Shown in pieces: positions 9,021 to 16,772 of a stretch of 64,000 nucleotides of DNA. A program made the translations under genes and the position numbers. The notes beneath the pieces were generated by a model. It was not told where the DNA came from. It saw only the letters and a list, made by a program, of their open reading frames with translations, and did no database searches. Every line of letters starts with the position of its first letter. Within the stretch, counting starts at the first letter, position 1. Location: the NCBI RefSeq assembly GCF_040932005.1, contig NZ_CP162414.1:1143501-1207500 (forward strand). Direction: 5' to 3'. This DNA comes from Aestuariibius sp. HNIBRBA575. GTDB taxonomy: Bacteria; Pseudomonadota; Alphaproteobacteria; Rhodobacterales; Rhodobacteraceae.

Positions 9021-9397
9021 AATCCGCATTTGGGTTGATATTCGCGCTATTGGGCAGCGCCGTTTGCGCCGATATTGACGTGCCTTCCGGGCTGGATGTG
9101 GCGCTTTATGATGTGGTGATGGAACCTGACACGAACACGGCGCGGTTCTTGTTTGTGGCGCCTGCTCTTTCCCCGGATGGGGCTGGGGTGACGTTCACCG
9201 AGGTCGAGGCCGACTTTCCATATATTTGCGAAACTTTGGTGCTGCCTGCGCTGGCAAGCAACAATTGGCATGATGCAAATGTGATCATTTCTCTGGCCGA
9301 CCGAGAGGTGCCGTTTGGCATTCTGACACCGGATGCCACCCAGTTTTTTGAGATGTATCAGGTGCAGGATAACACCTGTATCTGGGAGGGATTGTAA
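9017..9397 (+). CDS. DUF6497-like exported protein
   Basis: A 126-residue protein with a short signal peptide (MKSAFGLIFALLGSAVCA) followed by a small beta-rich domain ending DNTCIWEGL. The ISLADREVPFGILTPDATQ segment and CIWE ending resemble DUF6497 proteins of Rhodobacteraceae, which databases have sometimes labelled acetolactate synthase without evidence. ATG 9017 is chosen because it forms an ATGA overlap with the preceding gene and places the signal peptide at the N-terminus. A cysteine pair (YICET and NTCIW) may form a periplasmic disulfide. The function is unknown. Confidence 0.72.
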   Translation: MKSAFGLIFALLGSAVCADIDVPSGLDVALYDVVMEPDTNTARFLFVAPALSPDGAGVTFTEVEADFPYICETLVLPALASNNWHDANVIISLADREVPFGILTPDATQFFEMYQVQDNTCIWEGL

Positions 9398-9614
9398 TGT
9401 CGCTACAACATCTTGCGCCCCATAGCTCATGTGAAATTGCACTTGATGCAGACGCGCCACAACATGCGCGCACAATTGCGCAGGCATATCCTTTGACACC
9501 TGTTTCGGCTAAACTTCGCATTGGTCGCGCTGATGCGACCACATATGTGGAAAAAGGGAGCCGGGACCGACGCTTGCGCCGGACGTCTCTCGATAATCGA
9601 GACAGGAGACTTTC

Positions 9615-9758
9615 ATGTCTAACCTTTTTAAGGCCCTTGCGGCTGTATCCGTTCTGGGCCTGGCGGCCTGTGGCAACAATGACGTCGAAGAATTCGTTGT
9701 GGTCGATCCGGCCCCAACTGTCAGCGCCGAACCTGTATTCAACGGCAAATACAACTAA
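9615..9758 (+). CDS. Small 47-residue lipoprotein
   Basis: A short gene with a clear lipoprotein signal (MSNLFKALAAVSVLGLAACG, lipobox LAAC), then an acidic and valine-rich stretch (NNDVEEFVVVDPAPT) and the ending NGKYN. GACAGGAGAC provides a ribosome site eight bases before the ATG. The mature peptide is only about 29 residues, so it is probably a membrane-tethered accessory or regulator and not an enzyme. Similar tiny lipoproteins with acidic VVV-PAP-KY tails occur in Rhodobacteraceae as far as I recall. Annotation pipelines easily miss it. Confidence 0.75.
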   Translation: MSNLFKALAAVSVLGLAACGNNDVEEFVVVDPAPTVSAEPVFNGKYN

Positions 9759-9830
9759 GTATTCGTCGGGACGGGCAGCGATGCCCGTCCGCTTCGCATC
9801 CCCTTTCACCCTAGAAAAGGAGGCTGCGTA

Positions 9831-10190
9831 ATGGAAAAACACAGAGGTTTTCCCGGCCGTCTACCCGGGACTGATTATCAATTCACCATTCGTCGACCCG
9901 CCAAAGCAGGCCCCACCAAATTAGTGGCCCGCGAACGGTATGCGGATCGGCGCCCCAGTGACCGCAAAGCGGACGAAGGCTTTCTTTGGGCTTTGTGGAA
10001 CCATTTTGGTGAAGAACCTTTTGTGCGCGGTAATCTGGATGCTGGCCGGCTGAGCTGGCTTTTGGACCGCGAAGTGATTGCAGTCGAAGAAGAATTTGAT
10101 CCCGAGAGTTACGAGGCTCTGTTGCGGATCAACGTGGATCTGGCCTTTGCCAATTTTCACGATGTTATGACGGGTAATTGGTCGCCGTGA
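9831..10190 (+). CDS. Conserved hypothetical protein
   Basis: A 119-residue soluble protein with a basic N-terminal half (RRPAKAGPTKLVARERYADR) and an acidic C-terminal half (DREVIAVEEEFDPESYEALL). An AAGGAGG ribosome site seven bases before the ATG, nearly ideal, argues for strong translation. There is no signal peptide or membrane segment. The tryptophan-rich FLWALWNHFGEEPF stretch may form a small helical core. No family is recognised. It lies within the pccB-pccA interval. Confidence 0.68.
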   Translation: MEKHRGFPGRLPGTDYQFTIRRPAKAGPTKLVARERYADRRPSDRKADEGFLWALWNHFGEEPFVRGNLDAGRLSWLLDREVIAVEEEFDPESYEALLRINVDLAFANFHDVMTGNWSP

Positions 10191-10545
10191 GTGGCGTATC
10201 GGCATATTTCGGCGCGAATTCGCGCAAGCCAGTGCAATTCTGGCGGGAAAATGCCGGTTTGGTAGGGAAACGGCGTGCTGCCTATGCAACCGCGCGTCGC
10301 CTATGTCACGGTTCCTGTGTATCGCAACGGGCAGCCACCCGGTGCGGCTACATACGTAACCACCGTTACCCTTCCCCTAGCCGGTTTGACCCTACCCAGG
10401 TCAGGCCGGCAACTTTTCGCCAAAATCCCTATTTTTCAGGCGAAAATGCACCGATATCGACATTGATCACGGACTTTTGGGTTGTGTCTGGGCCTGCGAA
10501 CGCTGATTCTGCGGTTCGGAAAATAACCAAAAAGGGCAGTAATCC
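10191..10545. other. 355-base interval without a confident gene
   Basis: No reading frame here has a convincing ribosome site and protein-like composition. The clearest structure is an inverted repeat, TTTTCGCC at 10414-10421 with GGCGAAAA at 10439-10446 (8-base arms, 17-base loop), about 100 bases before the next lipoprotein gene. It could be an operator or an RNA hairpin. The rest probably contains the promoter of the downstream lipoprotein gene. Confidence 0.5.
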
Positions 10546-10752
10546 ATGTTCCATCTTCGTCTTGTACTGGCAGCCGCGGCAACGCTTTCGCTTTCGGCCT
10601 GTCTTGATAACGATCTCGAACGCGGCCTCGCAGGGGCAGCAGCAGGCGCATTGGTTGCAGACGCAACCGGCGCGGACCCAACCACGGGCGCCATTATTGG
10701 CGGCGCGGGTGGCGTGCTGTGCGACGATCTCGGACTTGCGGCCTGTAACTAA
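10546..10752 (+). CDS. Small glycine-zipper-like lipoprotein
   Basis: A 68-residue protein with a lipoprotein signal (LAAAATLSLSAC) and a mature part rich in small residues: RGLAGAAAGALVADATG and AIIGGAGGV. Gly and Ala spaced four apart resemble glycine-zipper outer-membrane lipoproteins. Two cysteines near the C-terminus (VLCDDLGLAACN) could form a disulfide. A strong intrinsic terminator begins 54 bases after its stop, so it likely ends the transcript from upstream. Function unknown. Confidence 0.7.
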   Translation: MFHLRLVLAAAATLSLSACLDNDLERGLAGAAAGALVADATGADPTTGAIIGGAGGVLCDDLGLAACN

Positions 10753-10805
10753 GCCGCGCGTATCCCAATCACTGATCCGTGCCTTTGGGCACGTTAACAA
10801 TTCCG

Positions 10806-10842
10806 ACCGCCGTCGGGGCCATTGTGCCCCGGCGGCGGTTTT
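10806..10842 (+). terminator. Intrinsic terminator just before pccA
   Basis: A 14-base-pair stem with one G-T wobble: ACCGCCGTCGGGGC (10806-10819) pairs with GCCCCGGCGGCGGT (10826-10839) around a six-base loop, followed by TTTT. It ends about 20 bases before the pccA start codon. It either ends the lipoprotein transcript or acts as an attenuator in the pccA leader. Confidence 0.8.
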
Positions 10843-10862
10843 GCATTCAAAGGACCATGCAC

Positions 10863-12905
10863 ATGTTTGATAAGATCCTGATCGCGAACCGCGGTGAAAT
10901 TGCGTGCCGTGTGATAAAGACCGCGCGCAAAATGGGGATTTCCACCGTTGCCATCTATTCGGATGCGGATCGCAACGCGCTGCATGTGAAAATGGCCGAC
11001 GAAGCGGTGCATATCGGCCCGCCCCCCGCCAATCAGTCCTATATTGTGATCGACAAAGTGATGGATGCGATCCGTCAAACCGGCGCGCAGGCGGTGCATC
11101 CCGGTTATGGCTTTTTGTCTGAAAACGCGAAATTCGCAGAAGCGTTGGCCGCTGAAAACATCGCCTTTGTTGGACCCCCTGTGGGCGCGATCGAAAGCAT
11201 GGGGGATAAAATCACCTCTAAAAAGATCGCCCAAGAGGCAAACGTGTCCACCGTTCCGGGCTATATGGGCCTGATCGAAGACGCGGACGAAGCGGTGAAA
11301 ATTTCCAACGAAATCGGCTATCCGGTGATGATCAAAGCCTCGGCCGGGGGCGGTGGCAAAGGCATGCGGATAGCGTGGAACGATGACGAAGCCCGCGAAG
11401 GGTTCCAATCGTCGAAAAACGAAGCGGCCAGCAGCTTTGGCGATGATCGGATTTTCATTGAAAAATTCATCACCCAGCCGCGCCACATCGAAATTCAGGT
11501 TCTGTGTGACGCGCATGGCAATGGTATCTATCTGGGCGAACGCGAATGTTCGATCCAGCGCCGCCAGCAAAAAGTCGTCGAAGAAGCGCCAAGCCCGTTT
11601 CTGGACGAAGCCACCCGCAAAGCCATGGGCGAACAGGCGGTGGCACTGGCCCAAGCGGTGGATTACGCCTCTGCGGGGACCGTGGAATTTATCGTGGATG
11701 GCGATAAAAATTTCTACTTCCTTGAAATGAATACACGTTTGCAGGTGGAACATCCTGTGACCGAACTGATCACCGGCGTCGATTTGGTGGAACAGATGAT
11801 CCGCGTGGCCAATGGCGAACCGCTGACCATCACCCAGGATGACGTGAAACTGAACGGTTGGGCGATTGAAAACCGCCTATATGCCGAGGATCCCTATCGT
11901 GGGTTTTTGCCCTCAATCGGTCGTTTGACCCGCTATCGTCCGCCGATGGAAACCGCGGCGGGCCCGTTGCTGGACAATGACAAATGGCAGGGGGATGCCC
12001 CGGCAGGTGCCGTGGCCGTGCGCAATGATACCGGCGTCTTTGAGGGCGGCGAAATCAGCATGTATTACGATCCGATGATCGCGAAATTGTGCACTTGGGC
12101 CCCAACCCGTGACGCCGCGATTGAGGCAATGCGCGATGCGCTGGATGGGTTCGAAGTCGAAGGCATTGGTCACAATTTGCCTTTCTTGAGTGCTGTGATG
12201 GATCACCCGATTTTCATCAAAGGTGACATGACCACCGCGTTCATCGAAGAGCAATATCCCGAAGGATTTGAAGGGGTTGAACTGGCAGAACCCGCGTTGA
12301 AACGGATTGCGGCGGCCAGTGCTGCCATGCACCGTGTCGCTGAAATTCGCCGCACGCGCGTATCGGGGCGGATGGGCAACCACGAACGTCATGTGGGCGA
12401 AGATTGGGTTGTGACCCTACAGGGCGCGGAATTCCCGGTCACGATTTCAGCCGATAAATCCGGCTCTGATGTCAGCTTTGGCGATGAAACATTGCGGGTC
12501 GAGAGCGACTGGACCCCCGGTGATGCGCTTGCACGTTTGACCGTGAACGGCGCACCATTGGTGCTGAAGGTTGGTAAAATCACCCAAGGGTTCCGCATTC
12601 GGTCCCGTGGTGCCGATTTGAAAGTGCATATTCGCAGCCCACGCCAGGCCGAATTGGCGCAATTGATGCCAGAAAAGCTGCCGCCGGATACGTCGAAATT
12701 GTTGCTCTGCCCGATGCCGGGTTTGATCGTGAACGTCAATGTTGCGGTGGGCGATGAAATCCAAGAAGGCCAGGCCCTGTGTACGGTCGAAGCGATGAAG
12801 ATGGAAAACATCCTGCGCGCTGAGAAAAAGGGTGTTGTGTCTAAAATCAACGCCGCTGCGGGCGACAGTCTGGCTGTCGACGACGTGATCATGGAGTTCG
12901 AATAA
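10863..12905 (+). CDS. pccA: Propionyl-CoA carboxylase alpha subunit
   Basis: A 680-residue biotin enzyme. The N-terminal biotin carboxylase domain begins MFDKILIANRGEIACR, has the ATP-grasp glycine loop KASAGGGGKGMRI, and EMNTRLQVEHPVTE. A BT linker domain follows, and the C-terminal biotinyl domain carries VEAMKMEN with the biotin lysine near residue 646. It carboxylates its own biotin with ATP and bicarbonate for PccB. ATG 10863 is chosen because AAAGGA lies eight bases upstream. The ATG six bases earlier is too close to it. A terminator-like hairpin abuts the start, so the promoter lies upstream of or within it. Confidence 0.95.
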   Translation: MFDKILIANRGEIACRVIKTARKMGISTVAIYSDADRNALHVKMADEAVHIGPPPANQSYIVIDKVMDAIRQTGAQAVHPGYGFLSENAKFAEALAAENIAFVGPPVGAIESMGDKITSKKIAQEANVSTVPGYMGLIEDADEAVKISNEIGYPVMIKASAGGGGKGMRIAWNDDEAREGFQSSKNEAASSFGDDRIFIEKFITQPRHIEIQVLCDAHGNGIYLGERECSIQRRQQKVVEEAPSPFLDEATRKAMGEQAVALAQAVDYASAGTVEFIVDGDKNFYFLEMNTRLQVEHPVTELITGVDLVEQMIRVANGEPLTITQDDVKLNGWAIENRLYAEDPYRGFLPSIGRLTRYRPPMETAAGPLLDNDKWQGDAPAGAVAVRNDTGVFEGGEISMYYDPMIAKLCTWAPTRDAAIEAMRDALDGFEVEGIGHNLPFLSAVMDHPIFIKGDMTTAFIEEQYPEGFEGVELAEPALKRIAAASAAMHRVAEIRRTRVSGRMGNHERHVGEDWVVTLQGAEFPVTISADKSGSDVSFGDETLRVESDWTPGDALARLTVNGAPLVLKVGKITQGFRIRSRGADLKVHIRSPRQAELAQLMPEKLPPDTSKLLLCPMPGLIVNVNVAVGDEIQEGQALCTVEAMKMENILRAEKKGVVSKINAAAGDSLAVDDVIMEFE

Positions 12906-12909
12906 ACCG

Positions 12910-13449
12910 ATGCCACGCACCCGATTAGCACCGATCACAAGTCCCAGAACTGCGGCATGCGCAGCGATGGGCCTGTGCGCGCTGTTGATCGGATGTGATC
13001 GGGATCGTGAAACGGCATTGCGTGCGGATTTGTCGGAATATGTGTATCTGACCGATACCCATTATTTCGACAGCCGCCGCACCTGTACTGCCGCGATTTT
13101 TGAACTGTCCAGTTCCTATTTGACGGGCAAAGTCGAACCAGACGCCACACTAGAAGCCGCGCAAGCCACCTATGATTTGGGCGGACCTGCGGCCATTCAG
13201 ATGGCGGAATATTCACCCAATGACATGGCCGATGGCATGTTGCTGTTGGATCGTGGCGTTTTTGGCAAACAAGTGTTGGAAGCCGCCGCAAATGTCGGTG
13301 ACTGCCTAACAGATGAGGCAAGCGCTGGGTTTCGCACAGCCCTGACACGGCCCAGCGCCATTTTGATTTGGTTGCCGGATCCCGAGGGGTTTATGATCGT
13401 TGATCCGGGACGGGACCGCGCCTATTACGCGGCGGGTTTCCCGTTATGA
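12910..13449 (+). CDS. Predicted lipoprotein following pccA
   Basis: A 179-residue protein starting four bases after the pccA stop. A basic N-terminus is followed by AACAAMGLCALLIGC, a lipobox with predicted lipidated Cys. The mature domain holds several cysteines (RRTCTAAIF, GDCLTDE) and ends with a beta-rich segment (LIWLPDPEGFMIVDPGRDRAYY). No family is recognised. Placement suggests co-transcription with pccA. A function in propionyl-CoA metabolism is not implied by sequence, since the protein should be outside the cytoplasm. Confidence 0.7.
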   Translation: MPRTRLAPITSPRTAACAAMGLCALLIGCDRDRETALRADLSEYVYLTDTHYFDSRRTCTAAIFELSSSYLTGKVEPDATLEAAQATYDLGGPAAIQMAEYSPNDMADGMLLLDRGVFGKQVLEAAANVGDCLTDEASAGFRTALTRPSAILIWLPDPEGFMIVDPGRDRAYYAAGFPL

Positions 13450-13594
13450 CACGTTGGCAATTTTGGTTTTGCTGGGACGACCTGAATTGCAATTTTGCCG
13501 CGCAATTTCGGTGGTTTGCCGCGCCTGACTTCCTTTTGGCACATTCCGGTGTAAAACCCGCTTCAAACACATTTTGTGACTTGGAGTATTTTGG

Positions 13595-15145
13595 ATGACG
13601 CGGACTCTGCCCTTATTTTCAATTTTAGGCGTTTTTGTCGCCTTTGGCCTGTCCATCGCAGCGGCCATGTCTAACGCCGGATGGGTTTTTGAATACCCAT
13701 TGGATGACGTTTACATTCATCTGGCTATGGCTGAACAATTGGCCGCCGGGGGATATGGCGTCAATGCGGGCGAATTTGCATCTGCGGCGTCCTCTCCGCT
13801 TTATCCGGTTTTGCTGTTGCCGTTTGCGGGCACGGATTTGCAGGCTTGGTTGCCGCTGCTGTGGAACCTTTTTGGCATGGGATTGGCCGCCTGGTTTTGG
13901 GGGCGCATCCTGATTTTGGCGGGATACGCAGAGGATGGCCTGAAACCGATTGGCCTGATCGCGGCATTTCTGGGGCCGATTGCGTTGAACATGTTTGGCG
14001 TCGCATTCACCGGAATGGAACACAGCCTGCACACCGCCGCATCATTGGCCGTGATCTATGGATTGCTGAAACTTGTCAAAACGGATGCGATGAATATCGC
14101 TCTTTTGGCGGGGGTATTTTTCGCCTCGGCGATGCGCCTCGAAGGCTTGGCGTTGGGCCTGTTGGCCGCTGTTGTGGTGCTGCGTCAAAAAGGGCTGATA
14201 CCATCGCTGGTGACCGCGGTTTTGTCCCTGCTGCCCGTGCTGATTTTTGTCGGAGCGTTGACGTCAATCGGGCTCGATCCGTTGCCGGAATCCGTGCAGG
14301 CCAAATTGGTGGGCGAAGAAGACGTGAACATGCCGCTGATGGAACGTGTCATGGGCACCCATATCCTGAACCGCCAGGTGCCTGCGGGGCTGATGCTGCA
14401 TTTGACATCCATCGCGGTGTTGCTGGTGACGGTGATTCAGCTGAGCCAAAAGAAGTCCGCCTATCTGGCGACCGCATCCATTGGCGTGACGGTGTTTTTT
14501 GCCTGTCAGGCCCATTTGATGTTTGGCCAAATCGGCTGGATGGACCGCTACGAAGGCTATATCTGGGCGGTGACCGCCGCCGGTTTGATGATTGTCGCGT
14601 CAGGTGCGCAAAAATGGTTGCCTGCGCTCGCCGCTATCGGGGTTATTGCTGCTGGGACAGTGGTTTACGTGAATACATGGACACATGGATTTCCGTGGAA
14701 TATCCGCGCGATTTACCTGCAACCCCATCAATCTGCCCGCTTTGCACAGGATTACGCGCAGGTGAATGTCGCGGTGAATGACCTTGGCTTGGTGGCTTGG
14801 CAGAACGAAAACTACGTGTTGGACCTGTGGGGGCTTGCCTCGGCTGAGGCGCGTCATATCCGCCAAAATGCCCCTGTTCAAGGCTGGGCCGAACCCCTGA
14901 CACAGCGTCATGATGTGCCACTGGCGATGATCTATGATTCATGGCTGACCAAAGCCATCGGGGAGGATTGGGTCAAACTCGGAGAGCTGCGATTGGTGAT
15001 TTCCGCTGGTTTCTTGGGGGATGATCACGTGTCCTATTATGCCACATCGCCCGAACATGTTGCGCCCTTGTTGGCGGCATTGCAGGACTGGGTGCCGACC
15101 CTGCCTGATGGGGCCTATTTCGAATATGATCCGGGGGTCGAATGA
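13595..15145 (+). CDS. Polytopic GT-C-like membrane protein
   Basis: A 516-residue protein with about ten or more hydrophobic helices. Between the first two helices it has PLDDVYIHLAMAEQLAAGGYGVN, which resembles the first loop of GT-C glycosyltransferases (GT39/GT87 types) where an Asp acts in catalysis. The C-terminal third is a soluble, probably periplasmic domain. By analogy it would transfer a sugar from a lipid carrier. Donor and acceptor are unknown. TTGGAG precedes the ATG. It is followed by the convergent DUF4174 gene. A non-enzymatic relative of the fold cannot be excluded. Confidence 0.68.
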   Translation: MTRTLPLFSILGVFVAFGLSIAAAMSNAGWVFEYPLDDVYIHLAMAEQLAAGGYGVNAGEFASAASSPLYPVLLLPFAGTDLQAWLPLLWNLFGMGLAAWFWGRILILAGYAEDGLKPIGLIAAFLGPIALNMFGVAFTGMEHSLHTAASLAVIYGLLKLVKTDAMNIALLAGVFFASAMRLEGLALGLLAAVVVLRQKGLIPSLVTAVLSLLPVLIFVGALTSIGLDPLPESVQAKLVGEEDVNMPLMERVMGTHILNRQVPAGLMLHLTSIAVLLVTVIQLSQKKSAYLATASIGVTVFFACQAHLMFGQIGWMDRYEGYIWAVTAAGLMIVASGAQKWLPALAAIGVIAAGTVVYVNTWTHGFPWNIRAIYLQPHQSARFAQDYAQVNVAVNDLGLVAWQNENYVLDLWGLASAEARHIRQNAPVQGWAEPLTQRHDVPLAMIYDSWLTKAIGEDWVKLGELRLVISAGFLGDDHVSYYATSPEHVAPLLAALQDWVPTLPDGAYFEYDPGVE

Positions 15146-15155
15146 AGGATGCCCC

Positions 15156-15626
15156 TTACCTGATCGGCGGTGCTCGGCGATCCTCGATCTCTTGCTGTCG
15201 CAGCGGGATTTTATCGATGGACGCGCTGAGTTCACGCACATTCGAGGGCAGGGGCTTGCGCAATTGCATGGTGCCATCTTTGGCCAACAGAGCCAGCATA
15301 AACCCGCGTGGACGCAACATGGTCCGCCATGTGCTGCGGGCGGTGGGATCGGTATCCACGATCACAATCACATCCCGTTCAGCCAGTTCGTCTATCTCGG
15401 CTGACACCAAATCCATTTGCCGCTGGAACCGCGGGTCCAGAGGATTGTCCGCAAAGATGATCAACGGGCGCAGCTGCCACAGGATGTCATCCGGCATCAT
15501 GTCTGTCGCTTCGAAAATTTGGGTTGGCGTTTCTTGCCAAACCTCAAAAACAGGTACGTCGTCCTGCGCCCAGAGCGCGGAACCAACACCAATTGCCAAT
15601 GTCGCGGCGATTAAAATCTTGTTCAT
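15156..15626 (-). CDS. DUF4174 exported protein
   Basis: A 156-residue protein with a signal peptide (MNKILIAATLAIGVGSALWA) and a thioredoxin-like alpha/beta core of the DUF4174 type: LWQLRPLIIFADNPLDP, then LAERDVIVIVDTD, then RPRGFMLALLAKDG. It lacks the CxxC of true thioredoxins, so a redox role is not supported. The start at 15626 puts the signal peptide at the N-terminus. The longer in-frame extension is basic and unlike a leader. It is convergent with the GT-C gene and divergent from the sulfotransferase-like gene. Function unknown. Confidence 0.8.
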   Translation of the reverse strand: MNKILIAATLAIGVGSALWAQDDVPVFEVWQETPTQIFEATDMMPDDILWQLRPLIIFADNPLDPRFQRQMDLVSAEIDELAERDVIVIVDTDPTARSTWRTMLRPRGFMLALLAKDGTMQLRKPLPSNVRELSASIDKIPLRQQEIEDRRAPPIR

Positions 15627-15791
15627 ACAGATGAATATAGGGGCTTTGCTCCAACTTCCGAACCCCCAATCACCCCAGATCCATAACAATTTTAACTTTA
15701 ACCCTCCGGTGAGGGACCTACGCGCATGATGCCGATTGTACATCATATTGCGCAGCTGGGGTTGCGCGTCATTACTGGGGGCTTGCGCGCC

Positions 15792-16772
15792 ATGGATATT
15801 GCCCTTCATCTGGGGGCCCATCGAACTGGGACAACCACGTTTCAGAGCTATCTGCGGGCCAATGCAGATGGTTTACAGCGGGCCGGAATTACCGCGTGGA
15901 CACCAAAACGAACCCGTCATGGATTTTTCAACGGGTTGATCCGCAATGCGCGCAACGAACAGTTTAGCGCGATTTCCGAAAGCATTCGATCAACGGGCCT
16001 GATCCGGATTGAACTGGAACGGATGGAACGTCGGCAGATGCGGTTTCTGATTGTGTCTGAGGAAAACATGATCGGGTCCATGCACAGCAATATCCGGGCA
16101 GGGGCGCTTTATCCCAACTTGTCCGTGCGTTTGGAACGGTTTTTGCCCGCGTTTGAGGATCGCTGCGTGCGTATCGGTTTGGCCATTCGATCTCTGGATG
16201 CCTATTGGGCGTCGACCTATGCCTACGCTGTGGAAATGGGGCGTCCGTGGCCGACGCCATCTGATCTGGATCGGGTTGTGACCCATCCCAGGACATGGCG
16301 TGATGTGATCCAGGATGCTGCCGCCGTTTTGCCCAATGTTCAATTCCGCGTTTGGGCCGCAGAACGGTTCATTTCACAGCCAGATGTTCAATTGGGCATT
16401 ATGACCGGCGCCCAAAAAGTGAGCCGTTCCTCTGGGGCGCGCCAATGGCACAATCGCGGACCGCGTTTGGCGCAATTGCGTGACATTGCATCCATGACAG
16501 CAGATCCACAAATACAGGCCAATTTACCCGATGGGGATGGCCGCTGGATGCCGTTTGACAGCAATCAACAACACGCTTTGCGCGAAAAATACCAAGAAGA
16601 TGTGGCCTGGCTGCGCAACGGCGCAGATGGGCTCGCGACCTTTATAGAAGACACCAAAACTCAGCCAATGAGTGGTGACACAGGATGGAAGAATAACAGC
16701 GACAGCGTAGAAAATTTCTACGGATCGCCAGAAAGAGGACATAGTGATGGGAAACGACAAGAAATGGGCTGA
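15792..16772 (+). CDS. Sulfotransferase-like protein
   Basis: A 326-residue protein whose N-terminus [20 protein letters not shown] matches the phosphosulfate-binding loop of PAPS-dependent sulfotransferases: a beta-strand, then HxGxxRTGTT-Q. A later VSEENM and [15 protein letters not shown] segment resembles the second PAPS-contact region (R/S). The start at 15792 puts the loop at the N-terminus, as usual. An ATG at 15726 would add 22 residues and has GAGGG ten bases upstream, so it remains possible. The acceptor is unknown. The 3' end overlaps mcm by 26 bases in another frame. Confidence 0.72.
   Translation: MDIALHLGAHRTGTTTFQSYLRANADGLQRAGITAWTPKRTRHGFFNGLIRNARNEQFSAISESIRSTGLIRIELERMERRQMRFLIVSEENMIGSMHSNIRAGALYPNLSVRLERFLPAFEDRCVRIGLAIRSLDAYWASTYAYAVEMGRPWPTPSDLDRVVTHPRTWRDVIQDAAAVLPNVQFRVWAAERFISQPDVQLGIMTGAQKVSRSSGARQWHNRGPRLAQLRDIASMTADPQIQANLPDGDGRWMPFDSNQQHALREKYQEDVAWLRNGADGLATFIEDTKTQPMSGDTGWKNNSDSVENFYGSPERGHSDGKRQEMG

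Noticed and set aside
9397..9831. 144-codon frame starting in a TAATG overlap after the DUF6497-like gene
   Set aside because: It overlaps the well-supported 47-residue lipoprotein gene (9615-9758) in another frame and has no recognisable domain; the second half looks like a shadow frame.
10178..10870. 230-codon plus-strand frame spanning the gap and the lipoprotein gene before pccA
   Set aside because: Overlaps the lipoprotein and terminator and pccA start, composition is rich in Arg/Pro/Gln and has no motif or ribosome site.
10794..11753. 319-codon minus-strand frame antisense to pccA
   Set aside because: Shadow of the pccA gene: His/Phe-rich composition with no domain, wholly opposite a firm gene.
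13846..14781. Long 311-codon frame within the GT-C membrane gene
   Set aside because: Out-of-frame shadow of the membrane protein gene with Arg/Gly/Cys-rich composition and no domain.
15726..15791. Upstream start for the sulfotransferase-like gene
   Set aside because: The ATG at 15726 has a plausible ribosome site, but it would place 22 extra residues before the phosphosulfate loop that normally begins this family; kept only as an alternative.
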